A stretch of DNA of 64,000 bases. It comes from CBDAPX01 sp965198725. GTDB taxonomy: Bacteria; Pseudomonadota; Alphaproteobacteria; Rhodobacterales; Rhodobacteraceae. The notes under the pieces were generated by a model. It was not told the DNA's origin. It did no database searches and saw nothing but the letters and a program-made list of their open reading frames with translations. A program made the position numbers and the translations under genes. The stretch covers positions 2,666,001-2,730,000 of the forward strand of contig CBDAPX010000001.1 of NCBI GenBank assembly GCA_965198725.1, given 5' to 3'. This document shows, piece by piece, positions 9,318 to 17,394 of this stretch (the first letter of the stretch is position 1; each line of letters begins with the position of its first letter).

Positions 9318-9538
9318 ACCATCTGTCCCGGTTTCAGTCCGTAATTCAAAAGCCCTGTGCCCGTGCCTTGAACGGCCTGTTCAAGGTCCGCGTAGGTCAT
9401 AGACTGATCCGCCGTGTCTGACAGAACCGTCAACGCGGTTTTGTCGGGCACTTCCCGCGCATGGCGCAGCACATAGGCGGCCAGATTGAACGGCGCGGGG
9501 CAGGGCGGCCAAGGTCCTTTGTCAAAAACAGACTGCAT
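9318..9538 (-). pseudogene. Acyl-CoA synthetase, N-terminal remnant
   Basis: The first 73 codons or so of an AMP-forming acyl-CoA synthetase. NLAAYVLRHA, PDKTAL and YADLEQAVQG match the usual N-terminal region. After GLKPGQMVEA the frame runs into the IS element at 9317 and becomes IS sequence. The fragment is divergent from the XRE-cupin regulator gene, which in this arrangement probably once controlled the synthetase; that link is inference. Confidence 0.82.
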
Positions 9539-9602
9539 ACCAATCGCTACCGCGGCTCTGGGGGCGTTGCAAGCGTCACAACTGCGGCTTATTAGGTCTG
9601 GA

Positions 9603-10226
9603 ATGACACAAAAAGATCCAAAACAACTGATCCGTATTGCGCGCGCATCTGGCCTGGACGAAGCCGCAGAGCCTTTGGACCTTGGCGCGCGGGTGCGTGA
9701 GCTGCGTAAAGCCCGTGACTGGACGTTGGAACAAGCCGCTAATCAGGCCGGTTTGGCACGCTCCACACTCAGCAAAATTGAGAACGGTCAAATGTCGCCA
9801 ACTTACGAGGCGCTTAAAAAACTGGCAGTTGGACTGGAAATTTCGATCCCTCAACTTTTTACGCCTCTGCAAAAAGAACAGGTGAATGGCCGAATGGTTG
9901 TCACCAAGTCCGGTGAAGGCGTGGCGACTGCAACGGCGACCTATGAACATGAGTTGCTGGCAGACACCCTGACCAAGAAGCACATGTTGCCATACCGGGC
10001 GCGGGTTCGTGCCCGGTCTATGGATGAGTTTGATGGCTGGGTACGCCATGATGGCGAAGAGTTTCTTTACGTCCTGACCGGCGTCATACGGCTTTACACT
10101 GAGTTCTACGAACCAATGGAAATGCGGCGCGGAGACAGCGCGTATTATGACGCGGCCATGGGCCATAACGTGGTGTCTGTGAGCGCGGAAGATGCAAATA
10201 TTCTCTGGGTTACGTCCCTGAGTTAA
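9603..10226 (+). CDS. XRE-family regulator with cupin domain
   Basis: A 207-aa transcriptional regulator. The HTH_3 domain spans about residues 28-82 (RELRKARDWTLEQAANQAGL, then RSTLSKIENGQMSPT). A small cupin barrel follows at about 130-200 (HDGEEFLYVLTG, then RRGDSAYYDA), which usually binds a small effector. ATG 9603 is chosen because the residues from here fit the family; the frame open to 9486 lies over the promoter region. It is divergent from the broken acyl-CoA synthetase, so it may be a local regulator that has lost its target. Effector unknown. Confidence 0.85.
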   Translation: MTQKDPKQLIRIARASGLDEAAEPLDLGARVRELRKARDWTLEQAANQAGLARSTLSKIENGQMSPTYEALKKLAVGLEISIPQLFTPLQKEQVNGRMVVTKSGEGVATATATYEHELLADTLTKKHMLPYRARVRARSMDEFDGWVRHDGEEFLYVLTGVIRLYTEFYEPMEMRRGDSAYYDAAMGHNVVSVSAEDANILWVTSLS

Positions 10227-10460
10227 TTACATCTTTGCCGCAGCCGTCGTTTCCCGCGCCAGTGACTCGGCATACAGGAAATCTTCAAATTCCTGCTTGG
10301 CTTCTTCAATGGTCAATTGGTGTGTCTCGGCGACGTAAGCTTCGAACCGGCCGCGATCCAGTTTGAGGAACGGCATTGATCCGTCATCGAGATTGGGGAA
10401 ACGCGTCTTAAGGCGTTGGAATGAAGCGCCCCAGTCAGCAGTAAGTTCAGTCCATGTCAT
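10227..10460 (-). CDS. Small acidic protein of unknown function
   Basis: A 77-aa soluble protein starting MTWTELTADWGASFQRLK. A GAGG ribosome site lies 6 bases before ATG 10460, which favours this start over 10481. The Trp-rich start and helical pattern distantly recall CsbD-like stress proteins, but the match is weak and I do not assign it. The upstream region carries a TATAAT box and a perfect palindrome, which suggests tight control. It converges with the XRE-cupin gene with no gap. Confidence 0.6.
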   Translation of the reverse strand: MTWTELTADWGASFQRLKTRFPNLDDGSMPFLKLDRGRFEAYVAETHQLTIEEAKQEFEDFLYAESLARETTAAAKM

Positions 10461-10498
10461 GGCGACCTCTTTTGCGGTCAAAAGTTCCCTCGCGTTAA

Positions 10499-10543
10499 AT
10501 TATAGGCAAAATGACGCGCGCGGCTTTTGTGACGTAACGTCAC
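10499..10543 (-). promoter_or_regulatory. Promoter with perfect 15-bp palindrome
   Basis: On the minus strand a perfect TATAAT lies at 10504-10499, upstream of the small gene that starts at 10460. About 30 bases further up is the perfect palindrome GTGACGTAACGTCAC at 10529-10543, with 7-base arms and one central base. Its centre is near -44 relative to the start expected from the -10 box, and there is no good -35 hexamer. This geometry fits a class II activator site. The binding protein is unknown. Confidence 0.5.
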
Positions 10544-10624
10544 ATGTCGCAATTTCGATGGGTATTCACGGTTTGATAACCTTTGTCCGGGTCGCGCCCG
10601 AAGACCATTTTCCCGAAGCTTAGG

Positions 10625-12448
10625 TCATTCGTACCACCAAACATCTGGCATGAAGCCAATGGTATCGCCGTAAATCGGCAGAGTGTCGGGAAAGTGCATT
10701 TCCTTGATATGGGCCAGTCGACCGACATCAAATTGCCAGATGGGGATCACGTAGCGCCCGGACATCAAAACGCGGTCCAACGCGCGTGTGGCAGCGATAA
10801 AGTCATCCTGAGACGTCGCCGTGAGCATAGCATTGATCAAACCGTCAATCGCCGGGGAATTTGCGCCCATCAGATTGCGTGACCCGGGGCTGTCGACACC
10901 GGCGCTGCCCCAATAGAGGTACTGCTCGTTGCCCGGTGACAGGGATAAGGACCGGCGAAACGTTGTCATGTCAAAGTCGTAGGCGGCCTTGCGTTCCTCG
11001 AACTGGGCATTGTCGACAACATCGATCTGCATCGTGATGCCCAGACGTTCCAATGCCTGCGCATAGATATCGATGATCTTGCCTGCATTGCCTTGCATGA
11101 AGGCGTCGGTCTGCGGCAACAGCACCGTGAAGGAAAAAGGTTCGCCGCTGGCATCTGTGAGCTTGCCGTCTTGAACCGTCCAGCCGGCCTCTTCGAGCAG
11201 AGACAAAGCCGTTCGGATATTGCCACGGTTTCGGGCCGACCCATCGCTAACCGGCAGCGCATAACCTTCCAGCGCGCCCGGAAGCAGATCATCAGAATAG
11301 CGATCGAGAAAGTCGGCGACGCCGTCTCTTGCGGGACCAGCATTCATGCCCAATTGCGAGTTCGAGAAATAGGAAGGGATGCGGGGCTGAACCCCGCCGT
11401 TGATCGCCTCATCAATGTATTCGAAATTGAATGCGGTGATCAAAGCCTCGCGGACGCGCCAATCGGCAAAAATGGGACGCCGGGTGTTCATGACGAAACC
11501 GGTCATGCCCGTGGGTTTTTGATGCGGTATTTCGGATTTGACGATGTCGCCGCGTTGAACTGCCGGAAAATCATAGTCGCGGGACCATGTTTCCGCGTTA
11601 AATTCGCGGACCAGCGAGAGGGCGCCGCCTTTGAACGCCTCAAAGAGCACGGTCTGATCGCCATAAAACTCGATCTTGATCTCATCGAAATTGTGGACCC
11701 CGCGACGTAGCGGCAAGTCCTTGCCCCAGTAATCCGGGCTGCGGGTCAGCGTGACAAAACGCCCTCCTTCAAAATCCGAGATGACATAGGGGCTGGACCC
11801 GATGGGCGGGTTTGTAAGACCTGAGGCCGTGAAATCGACCGCATCCCATTGTGCCTTTTTCAGAATAGGTCGCAGCCCGGCGATCAGCGCCAGCTCACGG
11901 TTGTCGGTGTTGAAGGTCAGCCGCACAGACCGAGGGCCGGTCGCCTCGATGCTTTCAATCTGTTGATAAAAACCCAGATAGCGTGGGTGACCTTGGGTGC
12001 CTAAGGTTGTGTAGGACCAGATCACATCTTCTACCGTGACCGGGCTGCCATCGGAAAAAGCAGCCTCTTCGCGCAGCGTGAATTCGACCCAGGACCGGTC
12101 GTCCGGCGTTTCGACCGATTCGGCCAACAAGCCGTAAAGTGTGAAAGGTTCGTCCCGAGAGCGGCCCATCAGCGACTCATATCCAATAAATCTCAACTGC
12201 CAGGGGACATTGCCTTTGCGAATAAATGGATTGAGGCTGTCAAATGCGCCGATATTTCCAAAGACGACACGCCCGCCTTTTGGCGCATCCGGGTTCGCAT
12301 AGGGGAGAGACACAAAATCCGGTGGAAGGTCGGGCTCTCCATACATAGCTATGCCATGTTGCGATTCTGCGGAGAGCGGCGAGGCCGCAAAAACTCCTCC
12401 GAATCCGGCCATCTGCATGGTTAAAAAGAAGAAAAAAACTGCACGCAT
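10625..12448 (-). CDS. ABC transporter substrate-binding protein, family 5 (YejA-like)
   Basis: A 607-aa periplasmic binding protein of the oligopeptide/family 5 type. A signal peptide is seen at residues 1-28 (hydrophobic FFFFLTMQMAGFGGVFA). SBP_bac_5 features include GIAMYGEPDLP, SLNPFIRKGN and FTLREEAAFSDGSPVTVEDVIWSY. The overall length and the ANPDAPKGGRV motif near the N-terminus are typical of YejA-like proteins for oligopeptides or microcin C. No permease or ATPase genes are next to it, so it is an orphan here and must share a transporter encoded elsewhere. It is followed by the promoter region of the small acidic protein. Confidence 0.88.
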   Translation of the reverse strand: MRAVFFFFLTMQMAGFGGVFAASPLSAESQHGIAMYGEPDLPPDFVSLPYANPDAPKGGRVVFGNIGAFDSLNPFIRKGNVPWQLRFIGYESLMGRSRDEPFTLYGLLAESVETPDDRSWVEFTLREEAAFSDGSPVTVEDVIWSYTTLGTQGHPRYLGFYQQIESIEATGPRSVRLTFNTDNRELALIAGLRPILKKAQWDAVDFTASGLTNPPIGSSPYVISDFEGGRFVTLTRSPDYWGKDLPLRRGVHNFDEIKIEFYGDQTVLFEAFKGGALSLVREFNAETWSRDYDFPAVQRGDIVKSEIPHQKPTGMTGFVMNTRRPIFADWRVREALITAFNFEYIDEAINGGVQPRIPSYFSNSQLGMNAGPARDGVADFLDRYSDDLLPGALEGYALPVSDGSARNRGNIRTALSLLEEAGWTVQDGKLTDASGEPFSFTVLLPQTDAFMQGNAGKIIDIYAQALERLGITMQIDVVDNAQFEERKAAYDFDMTTFRRSLSLSPGNEQYLYWGSAGVDSPGSRNLMGANSPAIDGLINAMLTATSQDDFIAATRALDRVLMSGRYVIPIWQFDVGRLAHIKEMHFPDTLPIYGDTIGFMPDVWWYE

Positions 12449-12527
12449 TTTGGCAACAATCCCTGTATGGCCTTATTTTCTTGAGCCTGAAGCTATCGAT
12501 GGATTCACATTTTTTCAAACTTTTAGC

Positions 12528-12556
12528 TTGGATGACGGCGGGTAATTGCTTATAAT
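12528..12556 (+). promoter_or_regulatory. Sigma-70-type promoter of the candidate sRNA
   Basis: TTGGAT at 12528-12533 and a perfect TATAAT at 12551-12556 are separated by 17 bases. No plausible protein start lies downstream before the terminator at 12610, so the promoter appears to serve a short non-coding transcript. Confidence 0.55.
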
Positions 12557-12562
12557 GATCTT

Positions 12563-12638
12563 ACTGCTCGATAGGTTTCTTGCCTGTATGAAACCTGCCT
12601 CAATAACTTAACGCCGGCTTCGTGCCGGCGTTTTTTTT
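12563..12638 (+). ncRNA. Candidate small RNA, about 76 nt
   Basis: Between the promoter and a strong intrinsic terminator lie about 76 bases without a credible reading frame. A first hairpin has arms AGGTTTC (12573-12579) and GAAACCT (12590-12596) with a 10-base loop. A single-stranded linker GCCTCAATAACTTA follows, then the terminator. This is the usual shape of a trans-acting bacterial sRNA. TGCCT appears both in the loop and after the stem, which might contact ribosome binding sites. I do not recognise a named family. The 5' end is estimated from the -10 box. Confidence 0.5.
12610..12638 (+). terminator. Rho-independent terminator
   Basis: AACGCCGGC at 12610-12618 pairs with GCCGGCGTT at 12624-12632 around the loop TTCGT and runs into eight consecutive T (12631-12638). 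This is a very strong intrinsic terminator for the plus strand. Confidence 0.85.
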
Positions 12639-12639
12639 G

Positions 12640-12908
12640 TTTTGGCACTGTGGCATGGTGCCGCCAATTGACGTCATTTCGATTGCGCGTTTCGCGCGGT
12701 TAGACCCCGCGGGTGACCGCTGCGCACTGACTGAGGAGGCGGACCTGTGCGACCCGTTTGGCAGCGTGATCCGCGCAACCTGCACGCATGACGCGAACGG
12801 TATGGGTCTAAACAGCGCGTGTCCGCATCACGGCCCGGTGTTTTCCATTTATTTTGCAGTCGCAGCATGGCAAGTTTCCGATGTATTATCTGAAAGGGAG
12901 CTGCGGCG
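12640..12908. other. Intergenic region without a credible gene
   Basis: This stretch between the sRNA terminator and bdhA has open frames on both strands, but none has a ribosome site, a family resemblance or typical composition. A GGGAG ribosome site for bdhA lies at its right end. I see nothing else in it. Confidence 0.5.
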
Positions 12909-13682
12909 ATGTCGTTGTCAGGAAAAACCGCCATTGTGACCGGATCAAATTCCGGTATCGGGTTGGGCGTTGCCCGCGAATTGGCAAAAGCAGGCGCGAA
13001 TGTCGTGTTAAACTCATTCACGGATCGCGATGAAGATCACGCGCTGGCGGCGGAGATATCGGAAGCAACAGGAACCACGGCGCGGTATATCAAGGCAGAT
13101 ATGTCCAAGGGCGACGAATGTCGTGCCCTCATCGAAAGTGCCGGGGCTTGCGATATCCTGGTGAACAATGCCGGCATCCAGCACGTGGCCCCGATCGATC
13201 AATTCCCGATGGACAAATGGGATGCAATTATAGCGATCAATCTGAATTCGGCCTTTCACACAACGGCCGCGGCATTGCCAATGATGCGCTCTGCGGGCTG
13301 GGGGCGGGTGATCAACATCGCCTCGGCGCATGGTTTGACGGCGAGCCCTTACAAGGCGGCGTATGTATCGGCGAAACATGGGGTGGTCGGCATGACCAAA
13401 ACCGTGGCCTTGGAGACCGCGCAAGAGCCGATCACGGCCAATGCGATTTGTCCGGGCTATGTGCTGACCCCGCTGGTCGAAGCGCAGATCCCGGATACGA
13501 TGAAAGAATATAACATGAGCCGCGAAGACGTGATCAAGAACGTGATGTTGGAACGGCAACCTTCCAAGGAATTTGCGACAACCAAGCAATTGGGCGGCAC
13601 CTGTGTCTTCCTGTGTTCCGATGCGGCCGCGCAGATTACCGGCACGACGTTGAGCGTCGATGGAGGTTGGACCGCTTTGTAA
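12909..13682 (+). CDS. bdhA: 3-hydroxybutyrate dehydrogenase
   Basis: A 257-aa short-chain dehydrogenase that interconverts 3-hydroxybutyrate and acetoacetate with NAD. The nucleotide motif TGSNSGIG is at about residues 11-18, NNAG at about 86-89, and the catalytic serine, YVSAK tyrosine and lysine around 142-159. The AHGLTASPYKAAY and QITGTTLSVDGGW segments are typical of bdhA. It works in polyhydroxybutyrate and ketone body use. The patatin-family gene follows after 74 bases on the same strand, an arrangement that suggests a joint role in storage-polymer or lipid turnover. Confidence 0.92.
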   Translation: MSLSGKTAIVTGSNSGIGLGVARELAKAGANVVLNSFTDRDEDHALAAEISEATGTTARYIKADMSKGDECRALIESAGACDILVNNAGIQHVAPIDQFPMDKWDAIIAINLNSAFHTTAAALPMMRSAGWGRVINIASAHGLTASPYKAAYVSAKHGVVGMTKTVALETAQEPITANAICPGYVLTPLVEAQIPDTMKEYNMSREDVIKNVMLERQPSKEFATTKQLGGTCVFLCSDAAAQITGTTLSVDGGWTAL

Positions 13683-13684
13683 GT

Positions 13685-13740
13685 CTCTTTTGGGGGCGCT
13701 GCCCCCGCCGCCTGGAGGCGGCTCCCCCGGGGTATTTCAG
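13685..13740. repeat. GC-rich palindromic intergenic repeat, copy 1
   Basis: Contains the stem GGGGGC-GCT-GCCCCC, a second stem GCCGCC-TGGA-GGCGGC and the edge CCCCCGGGGTATTT. Read on the minus strand it lines up with the repeat near 52815: both have AAATAC, then CC, a GGGG run and a GGGGCAG-GCCCC hairpin. It is probably a dispersed hairpin repeat, perhaps acting as terminator between bdhA and the patatin gene. Confidence 0.5.
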
Positions 13741-13756
13741 ACAAGAAAGAAGCAAG

Positions 13757-14788
13757 ATGGCAGATGTGAAACGGATCAATCTGGCCCTGCAGGGCGGCGG
13801 GGCACATGGCGCGTTTACATGGGGCGTCCTGGATCGTTTGCTGGAAGACCCGGAGATCGAGATTGCGGCTATGTCGGGAACCTCTGCGGGGGCTTTGAAC
13901 GGCGCGGCCGTGAAGGCGGGGTTGACCTGTGACCGGGATGCAGCGCGCGAGAACCTGACCTGGCTTTGGGAACAGATAGGGGCGTCTGATGCGGGCGGGT
14001 TGACCGGCTGGATGCAAGGGGTTGCGCCGGGCACAGTGGCCACCGCGCTGGAATATTCGCCGCTCTATGCCGTCGGTGAGAGCCTGTCGCGGATGATTTC
14101 GCCTTATAGCTGGGGGCCACTTTACCGGCATCCGTTGCGCCCGATTGTGGATGCGTTTGATTTTTCGAAGGTGTGTGCGGGCGACGGACCGGCGCTTTTC
14201 ATCTGTGCCACGCGGGTTCGGAACGGGAAGATCAAAGTTTTTGAGGGCAAAGAGATCACAACGGATGCGATCCTGGCCTCGGCCTGTTTGCCGACGCTGT
14301 TTCAGGCGGTTGAAATCCATGACGAGGAAACCGGGCGGGATGAGGCGTTTTGGGATGAAGGGTACACTGGCAATCCGGCCTTGTTCCCGATGTTCCGTGA
14401 AGGTTTGCCGCATGACGTGGTTATCATCAACATTAACCCGTTGGAGCGGGATGCGGTGCCGGTGACGCCGCAACAGATCCAGAACCGGATCAACGAGATC
14501 AGCTTTAACTCATCGCTGTTGCGCGAGCTGCGGGCGATCAATTTCGTGCAACGCCTGCTCGACGAGGGCAAATTGAAACCGGGCGAAATGAACCATGTGC
14601 TGGTTCATATGATTGCTGACGACGACTTTATGAACGATTTGTCTGTGGCGACAAAAACGGTGCCTTTGCCGTTTATTCTCAATGCGTTGAAAGAGGCCGG
14701 TCAGGCTGCGGCGCATCGGTTTCTGGCAGAGCACAAATCGGATCTTGGGCAGAACAGCACCGTTGATCTTAAGGCGATGTTCAGCTGA
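13757..14788 (+). CDS. Patatin-like phospholipase
   Basis: A 343-aa patatin-domain lipid acyl hydrolase. The oxyanion motif GGGAHG is at about residues 13-18, the nucleophile serine in GTSAG at 41-45, and the catalytic aspartate in DEGYTGNP at about 200. These form the Ser-Asp dyad of the family. No signal peptide is seen. ATG 13757 starts at the family's usual point (INLALQGGGAHG); the open frame further up is bdhA and repeat sequence. The last 8 bases overlap the convergent DUF502 gene. The position behind bdhA suggests a link to polyhydroxybutyrate granules or membrane lipid turnover, as inference. Confidence 0.88.
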   Translation: MADVKRINLALQGGGAHGAFTWGVLDRLLEDPEIEIAAMSGTSAGALNGAAVKAGLTCDRDAARENLTWLWEQIGASDAGGLTGWMQGVAPGTVATALEYSPLYAVGESLSRMISPYSWGPLYRHPLRPIVDAFDFSKVCAGDGPALFICATRVRNGKIKVFEGKEITTDAILASACLPTLFQAVEIHDEETGRDEAFWDEGYTGNPALFPMFREGLPHDVVIININPLERDAVPVTPQQIQNRINEISFNSSLLRELRAINFVQRLLDEGKLKPGEMNHVLVHMIADDDFMNDLSVATKTVPLPFILNALKEAGQAAAHRFLAEHKSDLGQNSTVDLKAMFS

Positions 14789-15461
14789 CCGGTTTGCTTG
14801 GATCTTTGGAATTTGGGTAAACGAGGCCCGCAGAAATCACCAGCTTGGCGGCGTCCTCGACGGACATATCGAGTTCGATCACGTCTTCTTCGGGAAAGAA
14901 GAGCAGAAACCCCGAGGTCGGGTTTGGTGTTGTCGGGACAAACACGCTCATCAACCTGCCGCCGGTTTCGGCGCGGTCCGACACCTCTCCTCTGGCGACG
15001 GTCGAGATAAAGCCGATGGCCCAGATACCCTTGCGCGGGTACTGGATCAGACAGGCTTTTTCGAAGGATCGGTCGGCCTGGGCAAAGACCGTTTCCGAGA
15101 TTTGCTTGATCCCGGAATAGATCGAGCGCACCACCGGCATCCGGTCGACAAGCCCTTCGGCAGTGCGAATGAGAGAGCGGCCGATCAGACCCTTGGCGAC
15201 CCAGCCGACGAATACGGTAAAGACGAGGAAAAAGATCAGCCCAACGCCACGCAGGTTGATCCCGATATATTGCTCGGGGCGCAGATTGTGAGGGACCAGC
15301 GGCAGGACAAAGCCATCGATCCAGCCAATAACCGTCCAGATCAACCAGATGGTCAGGCCAACGGGGGCGATCACCACGATCCCGGTCAGGAACGAGGCGC
15401 GCAGACCTGACAGCAGTCCGGGTCTTCTGTTCTTTTTGTCTTCGTCAAACGGCGTTGTCAT
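14781..15461 (-). CDS. DUF502 family membrane protein
   Basis: A 226-aa inner-membrane protein of the DUF502 family. Two hydrophobic helices lie at about residues 24-50 (TGIVVIAPVGLTIWLIW) and 70-90. A conserved soluble C-terminal half follows, with VDRMPVVRSIYSGIKQ and VFVPTTPNPTSGFLLF, the family hallmarks. Function is not established. Its gene ends inside the end of the patatin gene. Confidence 0.88.
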   Translation of the reverse strand: MTTPFDEDKKNRRPGLLSGLRASFLTGIVVIAPVGLTIWLIWTVIGWIDGFVLPLVPHNLRPEQYIGINLRGVGLIFFLVFTVFVGWVAKGLIGRSLIRTAEGLVDRMPVVRSIYSGIKQISETVFAQADRSFEKACLIQYPRKGIWAIGFISTVARGEVSDRAETGGRLMSVFVPTTPNPTSGFLLFFPEEDVIELDMSVEDAAKLVISAGLVYPNSKDPSKPVS

Positions 15462-15546
15462 ATTCGTCTCGGTCAGGGGCCGTGTGGAACTTAGGGGCTG
15501 TGCAAGGCGCTCACAATGGTTTGCGGTCTTGCGGGTGATGAAATGC

Positions 15547-16455
15547 TCAGCTTTTGCTCAGTTCTCGCGCAATTTCTGCGGCCAGCCGGGCATTGTTTCG
15601 GACAAGGGCGATATTCGCTGTCAGCGAACGGCCTTTGGTCTCTTCGAAAATGCGTTGCAAAAGAAAGGGCGTGACGGCTTTGCCCGTAATCCGGTGCCGA
15701 TCCGCATCTTTTTGTGCGGCGGCAATGATCGGGCGCAAGTCATCGGACGGGATTTCGTCAGAGGCTGGGATCGGGTTGGCGATCAGCTGACCACCGGGCA
15801 GGTTCAAGGCGCGGCGCATTCGGTGAGATTTGGCGATGTCAGCGGCGGTATCGAGCCGTAGGGGCGCGGTCATATGGCTTTGCCGGGACCAAAATGCAGG
15901 GAACGCGTCTTGGCCATAGGCGATGACCGGAACGCCAAGCGTTTCAAGGACTTCCAGCGTTTTGTCAATGTCGAGGATTGCCTTTGCCCCTGCTGCAACA
16001 ACCGTCACTGGCGTATGGCCCAGTTCTTGCAGATCGGCGGAGATATCAAAGCTTTTCTCGGCCCCGCGATGCACACCGCCGATGCCGCCGGTGGCAAAGA
16101 CCTCGATCCCCGCGTAATGGGCGGCGATCATCGTGGCGGCCACGGTCGTGGCCCCTGTGCCGCCGCGCGCTATGCAGACGGCCAAATCCGCGCGAGACAG
16201 TTTTGCAACGCCTTTGGCCTGGGCCAGTGTTTCCAGCTGAGCATCGTCCAAACCGATATGCAGCTGGCCGTTCAGCACTGCGATTGTGGCAGGCACCGCG
16301 CCGGTTGCCCGGATATCGGCCTCAACCTGTTTGGCGACCTCAACATTTTGCGGATGTGGCATTCCGTGGGTGATGATCGTGCTTTCCAAAGCGACGATCG
16401 GTGTGCCATTTGCACGGGCCGAGGCCACCTCTGCCGAAAAAACCAAATCGATCAT
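15547..16455 (-). CDS. psuG: Pseudouridine-5'-phosphate glycosidase
   Basis: A 302-aa enzyme that splits pseudouridine 5'-phosphate into uracil and ribose 5-phosphate. Family stretches include ALESTIITHGMPHPQN at about residues 23-37, GGTGATTVAATM, FATGGIGGVHRG and IPASDEI. The start overlaps the stop of the upstream kinase gene by 4 bases, so kinase and glycosidase are translationally coupled. Together they degrade pseudouridine released from RNA. No dedicated transporter is next to them. Confidence 0.93.
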   Translation of the reverse strand: MIDLVFSAEVASARANGTPIVALESTIITHGMPHPQNVEVAKQVEADIRATGAVPATIAVLNGQLHIGLDDAQLETLAQAKGVAKLSRADLAVCIARGGTGATTVAATMIAAHYAGIEVFATGGIGGVHRGAEKSFDISADLQELGHTPVTVVAAGAKAILDIDKTLEVLETLGVPVIAYGQDAFPAFWSRQSHMTAPLRLDTAADIAKSHRMRRALNLPGGQLIANPIPASDEIPSDDLRPIIAAAQKDADRHRITGKAVTPFLLQRIFEETKGRSLTANIALVRNNARLAAEIARELSKS

Positions 16456-17351
16456 ACCGGGTTCCCCCCTGAGACATAAGATGCCGCGGCGTGCAGCGCG
16501 CGAGACAAGGCCGTTTGGCGGTCTGCGCCATCCGCCTCTGCCGCGATATGGGCGGCCATGAAGGTGTCACCGGCGCCCGTGACGCGGGTCACAAGCACCT
16601 CTGGCGGTGTAGCAGAGACGAGCCCCGCAGCAGAGCCATCGGTGGTTTCATTGCCGCCATCGGTGACCAGCACCCGCAGGGCGCCGCGATCCAGCAGACC
16701 TTGCGCGGCTACCCGCGAGCCGTCGAACTGGGTCTGACACAGCAGGCTAGCTTCTTCGAGGTTCACATAGAGCGTCGCACGTGCGTTGTGCAGAAACGGT
16801 AAAAGCCGTTCCGCTTTGCCCGGAGAGGCAGGGGCCACGCGCAGATCGGCCTGGGCAAAAGCATCGCTGCGCGCGATCTTTTCCAGCAGGGACAACGTCA
16901 AATTCCCGTCCAATGCGACATAGCCCTCATAGGGCGCATTCGCACTGCCAAGAGTGCCGTTATCCAGAGGTCGCAAGATCTTTTCCCCGGCGGCTTCAAG
17001 CGAATGCGCGTCCGCGATGGCCGCGATCAATCCATTGGCGCCTTCGACGGCCATGTATCGGTCTGTCGGCAAATCCTCGGACCGGTACAGATGGGATGTC
17101 ACCATGCCCATCTGGGCGCAGGCGTTGACCAGTTCGTCGCCTTCAGGGTCGCGCCCAACGGCGGACAACAGGGTGGGTTTCAGGCCAAACTTGGCCAAGG
17201 TCATCGCGATGTTCAGCGCCACGCCACCGGGAAGTCGTGTGATCCGGCCCGGAACGTCGGACCCTTGGCGCATATGGGTAGAGGACCGCCCGATCACGTC
17301 CCACAAGACGCTGCCGATGCAAAGAATGTCAGTTTGGGCCAGTGTTTTCAT
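16452..17351 (-). CDS. psuK: PfkB-family kinase, probable pseudouridine kinase
   Basis: A 299-aa ribokinase-like sugar kinase. The N-terminal GSVLWDVIGR and PGGVALNIAMTLAKFG, and the C-terminal signature VTRVTGAGDTFMAAH (about residues 250-264, with the catalytic aspartate in GAGD), are clear. The family is broad, but coupling to psuG makes phosphorylation of pseudouridine the likely reaction. It is the first gene of the two-gene minus-strand unit. Confidence 0.88.
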   Translation of the reverse strand: MKTLAQTDILCIGSVLWDVIGRSSTHMRQGSDVPGRITRLPGGVALNIAMTLAKFGLKPTLLSAVGRDPEGDELVNACAQMGMVTSHLYRSEDLPTDRYMAVEGANGLIAAIADAHSLEAAGEKILRPLDNGTLGSANAPYEGYVALDGNLTLSLLEKIARSDAFAQADLRVAPASPGKAERLLPFLHNARATLYVNLEEASLLCQTQFDGSRVAAQGLLDRGALRVLVTDGGNETTDGSAAGLVSATPPEVLVTRVTGAGDTFMAAHIAAEADGADRQTALSRALHAAASYVSGGNPV

Positions 17352-17394
17352 GCGGCCTTCATGGCGGCAAAATGGTCCGTATTCAAGGGCTTGA

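Noticed and set aside
9068..9538. Single long minus-strand frame joining the synthetase N-terminus to IS sequence
   Set aside because: The part below 9318 is IS DNA read in the wrong frame; only 9318-9538 is synthetase.
12622..12939. Open frame of 105 codons upstream of bdhA
   Set aside because: It starts inside the terminator, has no ribosome site, no family resemblance, and runs into bdhA in another frame.
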